From: Candidatus Desulfarcum epimagneticum
Lineage (GTDB): Bacteria > Desulfobacterota > Desulfobacteria > Desulfobacterales > CR-1
DNA: 64,000 nucleotides
Assembly (NCBI GenBank): GCA_900659855.1
Contig: CAACVI010000006.1
Location: 1-64,000 of the forward strand
Reading direction: 5' to 3'
Part shown: positions 9,621-19,261 of the stretch, piece after piece
How the letters are laid out: each line of letters begins with the position of its first letter
Position numbering within the stretch: the first letter of the stretch is position 1
Position numbers and translations under genes: made by a program
The notes under the pieces: generated by a model
Seen by the model: only the letters and a program-made list of their open reading frames with translations
Told to the model about the DNA's origin: nothing
Database searches by the model: none

Positions 9621-12600
9621 ATGATACGCACATTAAAATTCAACGGCGTGGACACTTATATCTCCCTGGGCGGCTCCGCCGCGCTGAAAGGGCTTTGCCC
9701 CGGGGCGTTCGCCATCGAGGCGTGGATCAAACCGGAGATCCGGCAGGAATGGACGGCGTTCGCGGGCGCTCTCAAAGACACCGGCGCCGACGAAAAGGGA
9801 TGGGCCTTAGGCATGGCCTCCGGGCGCCTGGCCTTTGGGCTGGCCTCGGAATCCGGAAAGAAACTGGTCTGGGCCAGGGCGAAAAAAGAGATCCCGGCGG
9901 GCAAATGGCGCCACGTGGCCGGGGTCTATGACGGCAAGGCCATCAAACTGTACGTGGACGGGGACCTGGAAGCCGAGGAGAAAAATTCCGGCCCGATTCT
10001 GTACCCCGGGTCCGGGGAGTTCGTCATCGGCGCCTACAAGGACGCGGACGAGTTTTACCCGTTTATGGGAAATATCGCCGAGGTCCGGCTGTGGAAGGCG
10101 GCCCGGACCGCCGATTCCCTGGATGTGTCCAAAGGCTATCGCTTAAATCCCAAGGACCATCCGGATCTCGCCGGGTACTGGCCCGTCATCGACGGGGCCG
10201 GAAACGCGGCCTGGAACTGGGTGGAGGCCGGGCCCAAAGGGGATATCAAAGGAAAGGCCGTGTGGGAGGACCACGGCGGGCTCAATCTCACGGGCCATGT
10301 CCCGGTTCCCGCCCCCCCCGGGGGACTTAAGTCCGAAGACATCCGGGACGAGGGCTTCACCGCCCAATGGGACGCCGCGCCGTCGGCCGTGAAATACGTT
10401 CTGGAGGCGGCCGAAGACAAGGATTTTAAAACCCCGGTCCAGGGATACGGGGCGCTTGAGACCGTGGAGAGCTCGGTCGGAATCACGGGCCTTGAAAGCG
10501 GCAAAACGTATTTCTGGCGCGTGTCGTGCAAAGGCGGGGAGGAGACGGGAAAACCCGGGGCCGTCCAGGAGGTCAAAACCCGGATTTTTGCCATCCCGGA
10601 CGCAAACTGGGCCGTGTCCATTCCCGAGGACAAGGCCAACGCCAGCCTGATCAGTTTCGGGAAAATCGAAAACGTGAAAAAATCCCTTCCAGCCAAAGCC
10701 TTCACCGCCGAGGTCTGGGTAAGGCCCGATGATTTTGAGGAGTCGGGGATTTTCGGCGTTATCGGCAAAGACGGCGAGGAGCAAAAAGGCTGGCTTTTGG
10801 GAATTAAAAACAAAAAATTCTGTTTTTCGGTGTCGGGAAAAGACACGGCCGACGCCGGGGAGACCGGCGTCATGACCGATCTGGTTTCCAGAAGAACCTT
10901 TATGGCGGGAGCCTGGCGCCACGTGGCCGGGGTGTACAGCGGAAAAGAGATGGAGCTGTACGTGGACGGCGAGCGAATCTGCGGAACGAAAAAAGCCTCC
11001 GGAGACGTGAGCTACCCGGCCGATGAAAAGGGGGATTTTTGGGCCGGAATGACGCTCGGCGTCGACGGGAAACCCAAAGGCTTTAAGGGCATGATGAGCG
11101 AGATCCGCTTGTGGAACGAGGCCCTTTCCCCGGGCGATATTCAAAAAAGGATGGAATACCGAATCTACGAGCCCGGGGAAGAAAAGAGCCTTTTGGGATG
11201 CTGGCCCCTGACCCGGGGAAGCGGTTATGACGCGGCCGACATCAAGGGAAGCGTGAAGGGAAAGCTGGACGGCAAAGCGGCCTGGGCCGACGCCGAAGGG
11301 CTTTGCCTGTTCTGGCCCCTTGAGGACGCCGTTCAGACGGCCGCGGGCTTAAGGCACACGGTGGCGCTTAAAAGCGACGGAACCGTGTGGGCCTGGGGCG
11401 CGGGCAGCCGGGGCCAGCTCGGGGACGGGACCCGGAAACCCCGTTATTCCCCGGTCATGGTGAAAGATTCCGAAGGAAAAAAATACCTGACCCGGATTAA
11501 GGAAATCGCGGTCGGCCATTTTCATTCCGCGGCCGTGGACGAAGACGGCAAGGTCTGGGCCTGGGGGGACCATTCGCTTTCCCAGCTGGGAAACGACGAT
11601 TTGAAGGAGTCCTCCAGCCCCCTGCCCGTCCGGGCGGGACTCACCGGGGTCAAGTCCGTGTCGGCCCTGGCCGATTTCACCCTGGCGCTTAAAAACGACG
11701 GGACCGTGTGGGGATGGGGGGCGAACGACAGAAGCCAGCTGGGAAACGACAAGGCCACGGCCGGGGAAAAAAGCGTGAAACCCCTCCAGGTCAAGGCGGA
11801 CAACAGCTACTCCCACCTGGAAAACATTGTCCGGATCGCGGCGGGCAAATATCACGGCGCGGCTCTGGATAAAATCGGAAAAGTGTGGATTTGGGGGGAC
11901 AACGAAAAGAAACAGCTCGGCGCCGCCCCTTCCATCCAGGCCGTTTTGATGAAAAACCGGGACGGGGAGGAGCTTGAGGGAATCACATCCATCGCCGCCG
12001 GCATGTGGCACACCCTGGCCTGTGACAAAGGCGGCCGGGCTTACGGATGGGGCGACAACGAACATGGCCAGGCCGGAGGGAAAACCGAAATGGCCCATGA
12101 GGCGCCCGAGCCGCTGGTGGATGAAAACGGGGACCCCCTGTCCGGCGTCCAAAAGGTTTTCGCCGGTTATGACCACAGCATGGCCGAAACCGGGAAGGGA
12201 ACCCTCATCTGGGGCAGAAACGACCACGACCAGCTCGGGGACGGAACCGGAAAGGACCGGGGCGTTCCCAGGGCCGTGAAGGGCCGGGACGGCAAGGCGG
12301 TGAAAGCCAAAACAATCGCCGCCGGCAGGTCTCACACCGCCGCTGTTCTGCCCGACGGCTCCGTTTTCGCCTGGGGAAGCGCCGTCATGGGACGGCTGGG
12401 AGACGGAGAGGCGAAGGAGCGCGGCGTCATCCATTTCGGACACGCATGCGAGTCCAGCTTCGCCGTGAAAAAAGACGGGTCCCTGTGGGCGTGGGGGCGC
12501 AACAGCCAAAACAGCCTGGGAATCAATTCCACAAAAGACCAGTCCATCCCGATTCAGGTCCCGGGTATCGACGGCGAGGGGAAACTTAAGGGCGTCAAAG

Positions 12601-13577
12601 CTGTGGACGGGATGAAAGGATGGGACAGCTATAAACACACCTTTGCCCTGGCGCTCCTGGAAGGCGGCCGGATCTGCGGATGGGGAGGGAACAATTACGG
12701 ACAGCTGGGAACCGGAAACACCACCCAGCGCCCGCACCCGACGTATGTCATGAAGGATGAGAACAATGTGTTTGAAGAGAACGCGCTCCAGGTTGCGGTG
12801 GGCGAGGTCCATGGGGCCGCCCTCACCGAAGACGGCCGGGTGTGGTCATGGGGAAACAACACCCACGGGGAGCTGGGGGTTGGAACAACCGGGAATAAGA
12901 AGGACTATTATTATCCCCAAAAAGTGGACATCGATCAGGCGGTGGAGATCACGGCCTGTCAGCATAACATTTTTATCCGAAAGGAGGACGGGACCCTTTG
13001 GGGAACCGGGTGGAACAGCTTCGGAGACCTGGGCCAGGGGGACACGGCACACCGGAACACATTCGTCCAAATTCCCGGCCTTGAACATATCGTGGCCGTG
13101 TCCGGCGGCAGCCACCACACCCTGGCGCTGGACGCCCATGGCCATGTGTGGGCCTGGGGACACAATACCTATGGACAGGTGGGGAACAACGCCAAGACCC
13201 ACCAGAAATCCCCGGTCCGGGTGGTGTCTCCCTCGGGAAGCGCCGGGGAATACCTGGAGGATGTCATCGCGATCTCGGCCGGGGACTGGCACAGCATGGC
13301 CGTGAAAGCGGACGGGACCGTCTGGAACTGGGGGGCATATGGACAGGGCCGACTGGGACGCGCCTTGAGCGGACACCAGACGCGCCCGGGCCAGGTCCGG
13401 TTCGGTGACGAATCCGTCTTTCTTCTGGGCATTCGAAGGGTTCTCGGCGGACACAACACCTCCTTTGCCGTGGACGAGGACGGGGTCCTGTGGTCCTGGG
13501 GCCAGGGCAACAACGGCGAGCGCGGGGACGGCAAAACCCATGAAATCCAGACCTACCCGGTGAAGGCGCTGCTGTAG
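9621..13577 (+). CDS. LamG-FN3-LamG-RCC1(x14) giant protein, paralogue 4
   Basis: Last copy of the array, 1318 residues, starting MIRTLKFNGVD with GGAG at 9609-9612 eight bases before the ATG. It has LamG (about 5-190), FN3 (about 235-325, GKTYFWRVSCK), LamG (about 335-545) and fourteen RCC1 repeats to the C-terminus. Its repeats 8-11 are closer to paralogue 2 than to paralogue 3 (both carry INSTKDQ and AVDGMKGWDS), a mosaic pattern expected from recombination between tandem copies. No signal peptide and no transmembrane segment are seen. It is followed by a 177-base gap with repeats and then the baseplate-like gene, so it is the member physically next to the injection-system genes. Confidence 0.92.
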   Translation: MIRTLKFNGVDTYISLGGSAALKGLCPGAFAIEAWIKPEIRQEWTAFAGALKDTGADEKGWALGMASGRLAFGLASESGKKLVWARAKKEIPAGKWRHVAGVYDGKAIKLYVDGDLEAEEKNSGPILYPGSGEFVIGAYKDADEFYPFMGNIAEVRLWKAARTADSLDVSKGYRLNPKDHPDLAGYWPVIDGAGNAAWNWVEAGPKGDIKGKAVWEDHGGLNLTGHVPVPAPPGGLKSEDIRDEGFTAQWDAAPSAVKYVLEAAEDKDFKTPVQGYGALETVESSVGITGLESGKTYFWRVSCKGGEETGKPGAVQEVKTRIFAIPDANWAVSIPEDKANASLISFGKIENVKKSLPAKAFTAEVWVRPDDFEESGIFGVIGKDGEEQKGWLLGIKNKKFCFSVSGKDTADAGETGVMTDLVSRRTFMAGAWRHVAGVYSGKEMELYVDGERICGTKKASGDVSYPADEKGDFWAGMTLGVDGKPKGFKGMMSEIRLWNEALSPGDIQKRMEYRIYEPGEEKSLLGCWPLTRGSGYDAADIKGSVKGKLDGKAAWADAEGLCLFWPLEDAVQTAAGLRHTVALKSDGTVWAWGAGSRGQLGDGTRKPRYSPVMVKDSEGKKYLTRIKEIAVGHFHSAAVDEDGKVWAWGDHSLSQLGNDDLKESSSPLPVRAGLTGVKSVSALADFTLALKNDGTVWGWGANDRSQLGNDKATAGEKSVKPLQVKADNSYSHLENIVRIAAGKYHGAALDKIGKVWIWGDNEKKQLGAAPSIQAVLMKNRDGEELEGITSIAAGMWHTLACDKGGRAYGWGDNEHGQAGGKTEMAHEAPEPLVDENGDPLSGVQKVFAGYDHSMAETGKGTLIWGRNDHDQLGDGTGKDRGVPRAVKGRDGKAVKAKTIAAGRSHTAAVLPDGSVFAWGSAVMGRLGDGEAKERGVIHFGHACESSFAVKKDGSLWAWGRNSQNSLGINSTKDQSIPIQVPGIDGEGKLKGVKAVDGMKGWDSYKHTFALALLEGGRICGWGGNNYGQLGTGNTTQRPHPTYVMKDENNVFEENALQVAVGEVHGAALTEDGRVWSWGNNTHGELGVGTTGNKKDYYYPQKVDIDQAVEITACQHNIFIRKEDGTLWGTGWNSFGDLGQGDTAHRNTFVQIPGLEHIVAVSGGSHHTLALDAHGHVWAWGHNTYGQVGNNAKTHQKSPVRVVSPSGSAGEYLEDVIAISAGDWHSMAVKADGTVWNWGAYGQGRLGRALSGHQTRPGQVRFGDESVFLLGIRRVLGGHNTSFAVDEDGVLWSWGQGNNGERGDGKTHEIQTYPVKALL

Positions 13578-13607
13578 AAAAAACCCCGTCCGGGGCATTT
13601 CAACATC

Positions 13608-13635
13608 GTAGAGACGCAAGATTTTGCGTCTCTAC
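13608..13635. repeat. Perfect 12-bp inverted repeat with 4-base loop
   Basis: GTAGAGACGCAA and its exact complement flank GATT. Without a T run beside it, it looks less like a terminator than like a dispersed palindromic repeat of the GTAGAGACG type that I recall from several bacterial genomes. Confidence 0.75.
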
Positions 13636-13636
13636 A

Positions 13637-13730
13637 GGGCGCGGCGACACCACGCGACATGCCCAGAGGGCGCGGCGACACCATGTGACCCGCCCGGATG
13701 CCCCGGCGACACAGGGCCGACATGCCCATC
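13637..13730. repeat. Three degenerate ~31-bp direct repeats
   Basis: Units start at 13637, 13668 and about 13699. The core GGCGACAC is in all three; the first 16 bases (GGGCGCGGCGACACCA) are identical in units 1 and 2. They fill the gap between the RCC1 array and the baseplate-like gene. There are no spacers of constant length, so this is not a CRISPR array. Confidence 0.6.
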
Positions 13731-13754
13731 ACAAACCCATAAAAGGAAGGGAAA

Positions 13755-15908
13755 ATGACCGAACATATCGCCATACCGGCGGGGCCGCCGGAGGAAAAGG
13801 GGATGGATTTCGAATTTTTGCGCCAGGAAGGGCTGGAATTCATCGAAAAACTGGCGGGCCACGCCTGGACCCATTTCAACCCCGCCGACCCCGGGACGGC
13901 CATTTTGGAGCAGCTTTGCTACGCCATCACGGATTTGAGCCACCGGCTTTCCTTTGACATGGCCGACATCCTGGCCGATCCCCCGGGCGAGACGCCGTTA
14001 AAACCGTTTTTCACGGCCCGGGAGATCCTGCCCTCCGATCCCCTGACGCCGGGGGATTTCCGTAAAATCATCCTGGATGTGGACGGGGTGAAAAACTGCC
14101 GGGTGGAAAAAGAGGAATACCCGGCGCCGGAGATCTGGCTGGATCGGGAGAAAAAGACCCTTTGGTTTCAAAACGCCGGGGACCTGGAGCTTCTTTCGCC
14201 AAAGGGGCTTTACCGGGTCTGGATCGCGGGGAAATCCGACGCGCCGCCGGATTCAAAGCTCATCGAAGAGGTCCGAAAGCGTCTCAACGCCTGCCGGAAC
14301 CTGTGCGAGGATTTTGTGAAGATCGAGGTCATGCCGCCGGAGACCATCGGTTTAAGGGGCGAGATCGACCTGGATGACGACACGGACGCCGATGAGCTGG
14401 CGGCCCGGCTGGGCGCGGAACTGGGCCGGTTCATCTCCCCGGATGTGACATTCCGGACCCTGTCCGGGATGCGGGAGATGGGTGTGGCGGTGGAGGATAT
14501 TTTCTCCGGACCGGCCCTGGCGCATGGGTTTATTCACGAAGACGATCTTGTCGCCGCCGACAGACGGGTGGAGATTTATGTCTCGGATCTGTTGCGGATC
14601 ATCTTGGCCGAAGAGGGCGTGGCCGGGGTCAGGGAACTGATCCTCTCCAGCTCCAAAGCGGCGGAATTCGAGGAATGGGCGCTTCGGCTGGACCCGGGAG
14701 CCATGCCGGAGCTGGCCGGCCCCCAGGATCTGTTTTCCGGCTCCGGCCGCCTCAAATTTTACAAAAGCGGCATTGAATGCGAGGTGGATCCGGAAAAAGT
14801 GGCGGAGATCATGGACGGGTTTTCAAAGACCCGGACCCAGGCGGACCAGGGGGAAAAAGACATCGCCCCGCCCGGGGGGGATTACATGGACCCGGGGCTT
14901 CATGAGCCCATTGTGAATCTTTTCCCGGCCCATTACGGCATCGGGGAGGCGGGTCTCGCCGACTCGGCGGACCCCTCCCGAAAGGCCATGGCCAAACAGC
15001 TTTGGGCGTATCTGACGGTGTTCGACCAGATTTTAAGCGACGGCTTCGCCCAGCTCGCGGGCGTCAGAAAGCTGTTTTCCTTTGAAAGCGCCGAAACCCG
15101 GACCCGTTTCAAGGGCGCGCTTCCAAAGGCGTCCGGGGAGATATTCGCCGACGGGCACGACGAATCCGGTCTTCAAAGCGCCGAGGAGGGGGCAAAGGCC
15201 AGAATCGACTTTCTGACCCATCTGGCGGCGCGTTTCAGCGAAAAGTTCACGGACCATTCCCTTTTGCGCTACGGCGGAGAGAGCGGCGGGAACGGGGATT
15301 TAAAAAAACTGGAAAAAAGGGTCTCGGACCTGCGCGCTTTTTTGATGGATTACCCGAAAATCAGCGCCGGGCGGGGAGCGGCTTTTGACTATTCCCAGCC
15401 GAAAATTTGGGACACCCCCAATATTTCCGGGCTTAAAAAACGCCTGTGCCGTCTCCTGGGCTTTGGGAGCAGCCAAAGAAAAAAACTCTCCGGCTCAAAC
15501 GAAGAGGGATTCCACATGGTGGAGCATATTCTTCTGCGGCCGGTCTCAAAGGCTTTGTCTCAAAAAAAGGGCGCCTTCCTGTCCTTTGAGGAACAGGGGC
15601 AAAAGGGGGTCTTCGACCCCTGGTCCTTTCGTATGACCTTTGTGTGTCCCGACTGGGCCGGGCGCTTCGCCAATCCCGCGTTTCGGACCCTTGTGGAATC
15701 CACCCTGGTTCTGGAGACCCCGGCGCACATCGATTTTTCCATCCTGTGGCTGAATAAAGATCAAATGGACGGATTCGAGACCCTTTACCGGGACTGGCTG
15801 GAAAAAAAAGCCGCCGACCCCGCCTCTGCGAAATCATGGGAGGCGTCCCGGGCCCTTTTGAAAAAAATTTTCTCGCTTCAACCTCAAAAGACCGGGGAGG
15901 GGGTTTAG
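13755..15908 (+). CDS. Baseplate-J-like protein of an eCIS-type contractile injection system
   Basis: 717 residues without a signal peptide. The N-terminal segment at about 37-67 contains WTHFNPADPGTAILEQLCYA, the pattern of baseplate J / gp47-like wedge proteins (a W-T-x-x-N-P-x-D-P-G core). It is followed by AREILPSDPLTPGDFRKI and DVDGVKNC, seen in long baseplate-associated proteins of eCIS loci. Near residue 588 is MVEHILLRP, another recurring motif of that group. In the particle such a protein would join the baseplate wedge around the spike. The ATG has AAGGA 7 bases upstream, and the next gene is a tape-measure homologue 9 bases after the stop, which strongly supports the call. The exact Afp-type counterpart cannot be assigned from sequence reading alone. 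Confidence 0.72.
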   Translation: MTEHIAIPAGPPEEKGMDFEFLRQEGLEFIEKLAGHAWTHFNPADPGTAILEQLCYAITDLSHRLSFDMADILADPPGETPLKPFFTAREILPSDPLTPGDFRKIILDVDGVKNCRVEKEEYPAPEIWLDREKKTLWFQNAGDLELLSPKGLYRVWIAGKSDAPPDSKLIEEVRKRLNACRNLCEDFVKIEVMPPETIGLRGEIDLDDDTDADELAARLGAELGRFISPDVTFRTLSGMREMGVAVEDIFSGPALAHGFIHEDDLVAADRRVEIYVSDLLRIILAEEGVAGVRELILSSSKAAEFEEWALRLDPGAMPELAGPQDLFSGSGRLKFYKSGIECEVDPEKVAEIMDGFSKTRTQADQGEKDIAPPGGDYMDPGLHEPIVNLFPAHYGIGEAGLADSADPSRKAMAKQLWAYLTVFDQILSDGFAQLAGVRKLFSFESAETRTRFKGALPKASGEIFADGHDESGLQSAEEGAKARIDFLTHLAARFSEKFTDHSLLRYGGESGGNGDLKKLEKRVSDLRAFLMDYPKISAGRGAAFDYSQPKIWDTPNISGLKKRLCRLLGFGSSQRKKLSGSNEEGFHMVEHILLRPVSKALSQKKGAFLSFEEQGQKGVFDPWSFRMTFVCPDWAGRFANPAFRTLVESTLVLETPAHIDFSILWLNKDQMDGFETLYRDWLEKKAADPASAKSWEASRALLKKIFSLQPQKTGEGV

Positions 15909-15917
15909 AGCCATTCC

Positions 15918-18191
15918 ATGAGAGGCCTGATTCCAAAACAGCGGCACTTAATTCAAAAGCAGCGGATTCGGGTCCGGACCGATTTGTCCGGCCATAAGGC
16001 CCTGGCCCTTCAAAGACGGATTAGCCGGCTTTACCGGAAAAAAACCCTGCCTTTGATCTCCGATTGTTTCGACGCCTTTGACGGGGACGGACGAATCCAT
16101 CGCATTCCCAGCCTGGCGATCGACATCGGGGCGCTGGACCCCGGCCGGCTGGAGGAGGACTTTAAAGAAAAGGTCGTTCAGGGCCTTTGGGCGGCTTTGG
16201 AAAAAACGCCGGGGGCGCTTCAAAAAACGGGAAAAGACGCCGATCAAAGGAAGCGGGGAATCTCCCCCCGGAAAAAATCCCGAAAAAAAACCGGAGAAAA
16301 ATCCGGAAAAAAATGGGTGGAAAACCGGGAAAAATACCGCCGCCCGGGGGATGAAAGGCCCGTGACCGTGTCCCGGTCCGAGGCCGTGTTCGAGTCGTTT
16401 CGGCATTTCGTGAATACGGGCCGTCTGCCGTGGCGCTCTGAAAAGGCATGGACGGACAAACACGGGCTGGGGGCGCTGGAAGGGGAGATGGCGCGTTTCA
16501 TGGAAAGCTCCCCGGGCCCGGCGCTGGAATTTTTTTCCGGGGTCGCGGCCGACGAGCGGCGCTTTAAGCGCCTGGCGTCGCAGTTTTCCGACGATTTCCT
16601 GGAAAAGGCCGTCGGGGTTTTCCGGATCAGCCCGGACAGGGCCCTGCCCCGTCTGCAAAAAGACCTGGAACGAATGGGCGCCCGGGTCCCGGGGCTGGGG
16701 CGTCTGCCGGCCGGGAAGGCCCGGCTCAGGAGGTGGCGGGCCGTTTTCGGCGCCGCGCTCTCCAAAGGCGGCCCGGGTCCGTCCGATCCCGCCGGTCCGG
16801 AGCGAATGGCGCTTTTATGCCTGGCCCAGGAGGCGAGGACGCCCTGGCCCGAATTTTTGAATTCCCTTGACGCGGCCGCCGAAGACGCCGGGATCGCCCC
16901 GGGCCGGGGGATTCGCAAAACCCTGGAGGCCATCCGGCGCCGGGAGCATGAAAAAAAGAAATCGGAAGAAGAAAGAAAGGCCCCGGAATCCCGGGAAGAA
17001 AAAGCGTTCCGGGAAAAAGAGCCGGCCCCGGGCGACGGGCCCGAATGGGATCCATGGGTGGAAAGACCTCGAGAAGAAAGACTTCGCGCCATGACGGGCG
17101 TTTTGGAAGAGAGTCTTCAGGACTTTCTGGACGGGACTGTCCGGGCCTGCGAAAGGGGCCTTTCCCATGAAGGGACTTTTCCCCGCGAAACCGGGACCCG
17201 AAATGAAAAAATCCCCGCCCAACAACGGCGGGAAAGGCTCCCCAAAGACGGGCCGCGGCTCCACGCCCGGGCCTTTGAAAAAAAGAAACGCCTTTTTTCC
17301 AGGCGTCTTAGGGCGTTTGGGGCGCTGGGGGAGCGAGTCATAGAAAAAATCACCGCAAATTCGGCTGGAAATTTGGCCGAATATATAAAAAAAGGCCTGG
17401 AAAAAGACATAGAGCGTCTGATCCGCATGGCCGGGGACCTGGCGGCGGACATGAGGCCGGGAGGGCGAAGACGGGCCGTTGAGTTCCTGGCCGCGCAAAC
17501 CGGGCGTTTGTTCCAAAACACCCTCCGGGAGACCAGGGCGGCCCGGCAAAGGGAAAATCGAAGGCGAAAAAAATCGGATTTAAGGGCCAAACCCCCTTTG
17601 CGGGACAGACGGCGACCCCCGGGTGAAAAGGCCCCAAAACAGCGCCGGGAGAGATCCAGAACCCCCTTTGAAACCGGGCCGTTGGAGGAAATTTACATTG
17701 AAAACGCCGGGCTGGCCCTTATCTGGCCCTTTTTTGAGCCGTTTTTCACGACCCTGGGTCTTTTGTCGGACCGGGACTTCACGGATGAAACGGCCCGGGA
17801 AAGGGGCGTTTTGCTTCTCCAGCGTCTGGCGGACGATTCCCCGGAAACGCCGGAGCATCTTTTGCCTTTGAACAAAGTTCTTTGCGGAATGGACCTGGAC
17901 GAGCCGGTTTCGGCCCGTTTTGAGCCTGATGAAAACGAGCGCCGGGAGATCGATGATCTCATCAAAGGGGCGATTTTAAACTGGGCGGCGTTAAAAGACA
18001 TGTCCCCGAAGCGGCTTCGGGCGATGTTTCTGGCAAGGGAAGGCATGCTGTTTAAACGGGACGGCCTGTGGACGGTGAGGCCCGCCCAAAAACCTTTTGA
18101 CATTCTGGCGGATCAGATTCCCTGGACGGTGAATGTCATCCGGCTGCCGTGGGCGCCGGACCCCATTTATTCGGAATGGAAAACGTTATGA
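15918..18191 (+). CDS. Contractile injection system tape-measure protein
   Basis: 757 residues. The N-terminal 90 residues (LIQKQRIRVRTDL, ALALQRRISRLYRKKTLPLI, LAIDIGALDPGRLEEDF) and the C-terminal 165 residues (IYIENAGLALIWPF near 592, LNKVLCGMDLDEPV, ILNWAALKDMSPKRLRAMFL, VIRLPWAPDPIYSEW at the end) match the conserved ends of the eCIS tape-measure family, which sets tube length during assembly. Between them lies a long Lys/Arg/Glu-rich, poorly conserved stretch (about 110-560), as expected for a tape measure. No signal peptide. The ribosome site is weak, so expression may be coupled to the gene 9 bases upstream. Its stop overlaps the start of the TpsA-like gene. Confidence 0.88.
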   Translation: MRGLIPKQRHLIQKQRIRVRTDLSGHKALALQRRISRLYRKKTLPLISDCFDAFDGDGRIHRIPSLAIDIGALDPGRLEEDFKEKVVQGLWAALEKTPGALQKTGKDADQRKRGISPRKKSRKKTGEKSGKKWVENREKYRRPGDERPVTVSRSEAVFESFRHFVNTGRLPWRSEKAWTDKHGLGALEGEMARFMESSPGPALEFFSGVAADERRFKRLASQFSDDFLEKAVGVFRISPDRALPRLQKDLERMGARVPGLGRLPAGKARLRRWRAVFGAALSKGGPGPSDPAGPERMALLCLAQEARTPWPEFLNSLDAAAEDAGIAPGRGIRKTLEAIRRREHEKKKSEEERKAPESREEKAFREKEPAPGDGPEWDPWVERPREERLRAMTGVLEESLQDFLDGTVRACERGLSHEGTFPRETGTRNEKIPAQQRRERLPKDGPRLHARAFEKKKRLFSRRLRAFGALGERVIEKITANSAGNLAEYIKKGLEKDIERLIRMAGDLAADMRPGGRRRAVEFLAAQTGRLFQNTLRETRAARQRENRRRKKSDLRAKPPLRDRRRPPGEKAPKQRRERSRTPFETGPLEEIYIENAGLALIWPFFEPFFTTLGLLSDRDFTDETARERGVLLLQRLADDSPETPEHLLPLNKVLCGMDLDEPVSARFEPDENERREIDDLIKGAILNWAALKDMSPKRLRAMFLAREGMLFKRDGLWTVRPAQKPFDILADQIPWTVNVIRLPWAPDPIYSEWKTL

Positions 18192-19261
18192 TGACACGAC
18201 TTTTTTTCTCAATCTTTCGGGTTTTAATGGTCGCTCTTTTCGCCGGCGGTCTCTTTGCGCTTTCCCCGGCCAGGTGTTTCGCCGGAATCGGCCTGACGGC
18301 GGACGGGACCATGGGCACTGTGGTGACCCCGTCCGGAGCCCTTTACACCATCACCGGCGGGACGACCCGGGGAACCAGCCTGTTTCACAGCTTCACCGCC
18401 TTTAACCTGACCCTGGGCGAAACGGCGGATTTTCAAGGCTCGGCCGGGATCGAGCGGGTCATCAGCCGGGTGACCGGGGGCGCGGACTCCACCATCGCCG
18501 GAACCGTCCGCTGCTCCATCACGGACGCCGATTTCTACCTGGTCAATCCCCTCGGGGTGGTGTTCGGCCCCACCTCTTCGGTGGACACCACCGGCTCCAT
18601 TTATATCAGCACGGCCGATGATTATCTGCTCTTAAGCGACGGCGGAAAATTTTACAGCGCCACCGGCATTGACGACACCCTGATCACCGCGGCGCCGGTG
18701 TCCTCGTTTATGTTTTCAGGGACCGGCGCGGGCCTGGTCACCGAAGTCAATGACGCGCTGTCCTTAAGCGCGAACGTGGGAGAGACCCGGGCCATCATCG
18801 AGCCGCCCGAGTTCCTGGCCGTGGTGTCCGACACCATTGATGAGATCCGGAGCGTGGTGGGGAGCGCGGCCGGGGGGGACTCCGGCGGCGATTCCGGAGA
18901 CGACTCCGGGGGCGACTCGGATTCCGGGGGCGATTCCGGCGGAGGCGGAAAAGGTGGAAAGAAGAAGAAAAAGAAGGGAGGCGCCGGGGTCTTGAGCGGC
19001 CTGGATTCCGACTCCGACGACGCAGGGAAATGGCGCCCCGCCCCCTGCGAGAGGCGATCGGCGCGGGAAGGCGCCCGGCTGACCGTCTCGGGCCGGGACG
19101 CGATTCCCGCGCCCTTTGACGATTTTCTGCCGGGCGTGGACAGTGTCATGGACATGATCAAGGCGGATGAGAATCCCCGTCGGCGGGGATATCTGAACAA
19201 TTCTGAAACCATCCTGGACCCGGCGCCTGGAGAGTCAGGGGGACACGGGGGCGGGCATTGA
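18188..19261 (+). CDS. Short TpsA-like exoprotein with TPS (haemagglutinin N-terminal) domain
   Basis: The chosen ATG forms an ATGA overlap with the tape-measure stop; upstream in-frame starts (GTG 18149, ATG 18176) would only lengthen the N-region. Residues 1-32 are a signal peptide ending CFA. Residues about 35-200 are a TPS domain: TITGGTTRGTSLFHSFTAF, a VISRVTGG segment and the signature NPLGVVFGP at about 120-128, the region a TpsB pore recognises. Instead of a long beta-helix there is a low-complexity Asp/Ser/Gly stretch, a Lys run (about 235-275) and a short tail, so it is far smaller than typical TpsA adhesins. The TpsB gene follows directly. It may be a small secreted protein or a TpsA that lost its passenger. 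Confidence 0.82.
   Translation: MMTRLFFSIFRVLMVALFAGGLFALSPARCFAGIGLTADGTMGTVVTPSGALYTITGGTTRGTSLFHSFTAFNLTLGETADFQGSAGIERVISRVTGGADSTIAGTVRCSITDADFYLVNPLGVVFGPTSSVDTTGSIYISTADDYLLLSDGGKFYSATGIDDTLITAAPVSSFMFSGTGAGLVTEVNDALSLSANVGETRAIIEPPEFLAVVSDTIDEIRSVVGSAAGGDSGGDSGDDSGGDSDSGGDSGGGGKGGKKKKKKGGAGVLSGLDSDSDDAGKWRPAPCERRSAREGARLTVSGRDAIPAPFDDFLPGVDSVMDMIKADENPRRRGYLNNSETILDPAPGESGGHGGGH

Noticed and set aside
3264-12812. Long open frames on the minus strand opposite the RCC1 arrays (for example 3264-4811, 7481-8854, 11349-12812)
   Set aside because: They recur at the same place in each paralogue, have no ribosome sites and read as Pro/Gly/Arg/Val-rich nonsense. They are shadows of GC-rich coding repeats.
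13637-13730. Possible CRISPR-like repeats
   Set aside because: Three degenerate contiguous units without unique spacers, and no cas genes.
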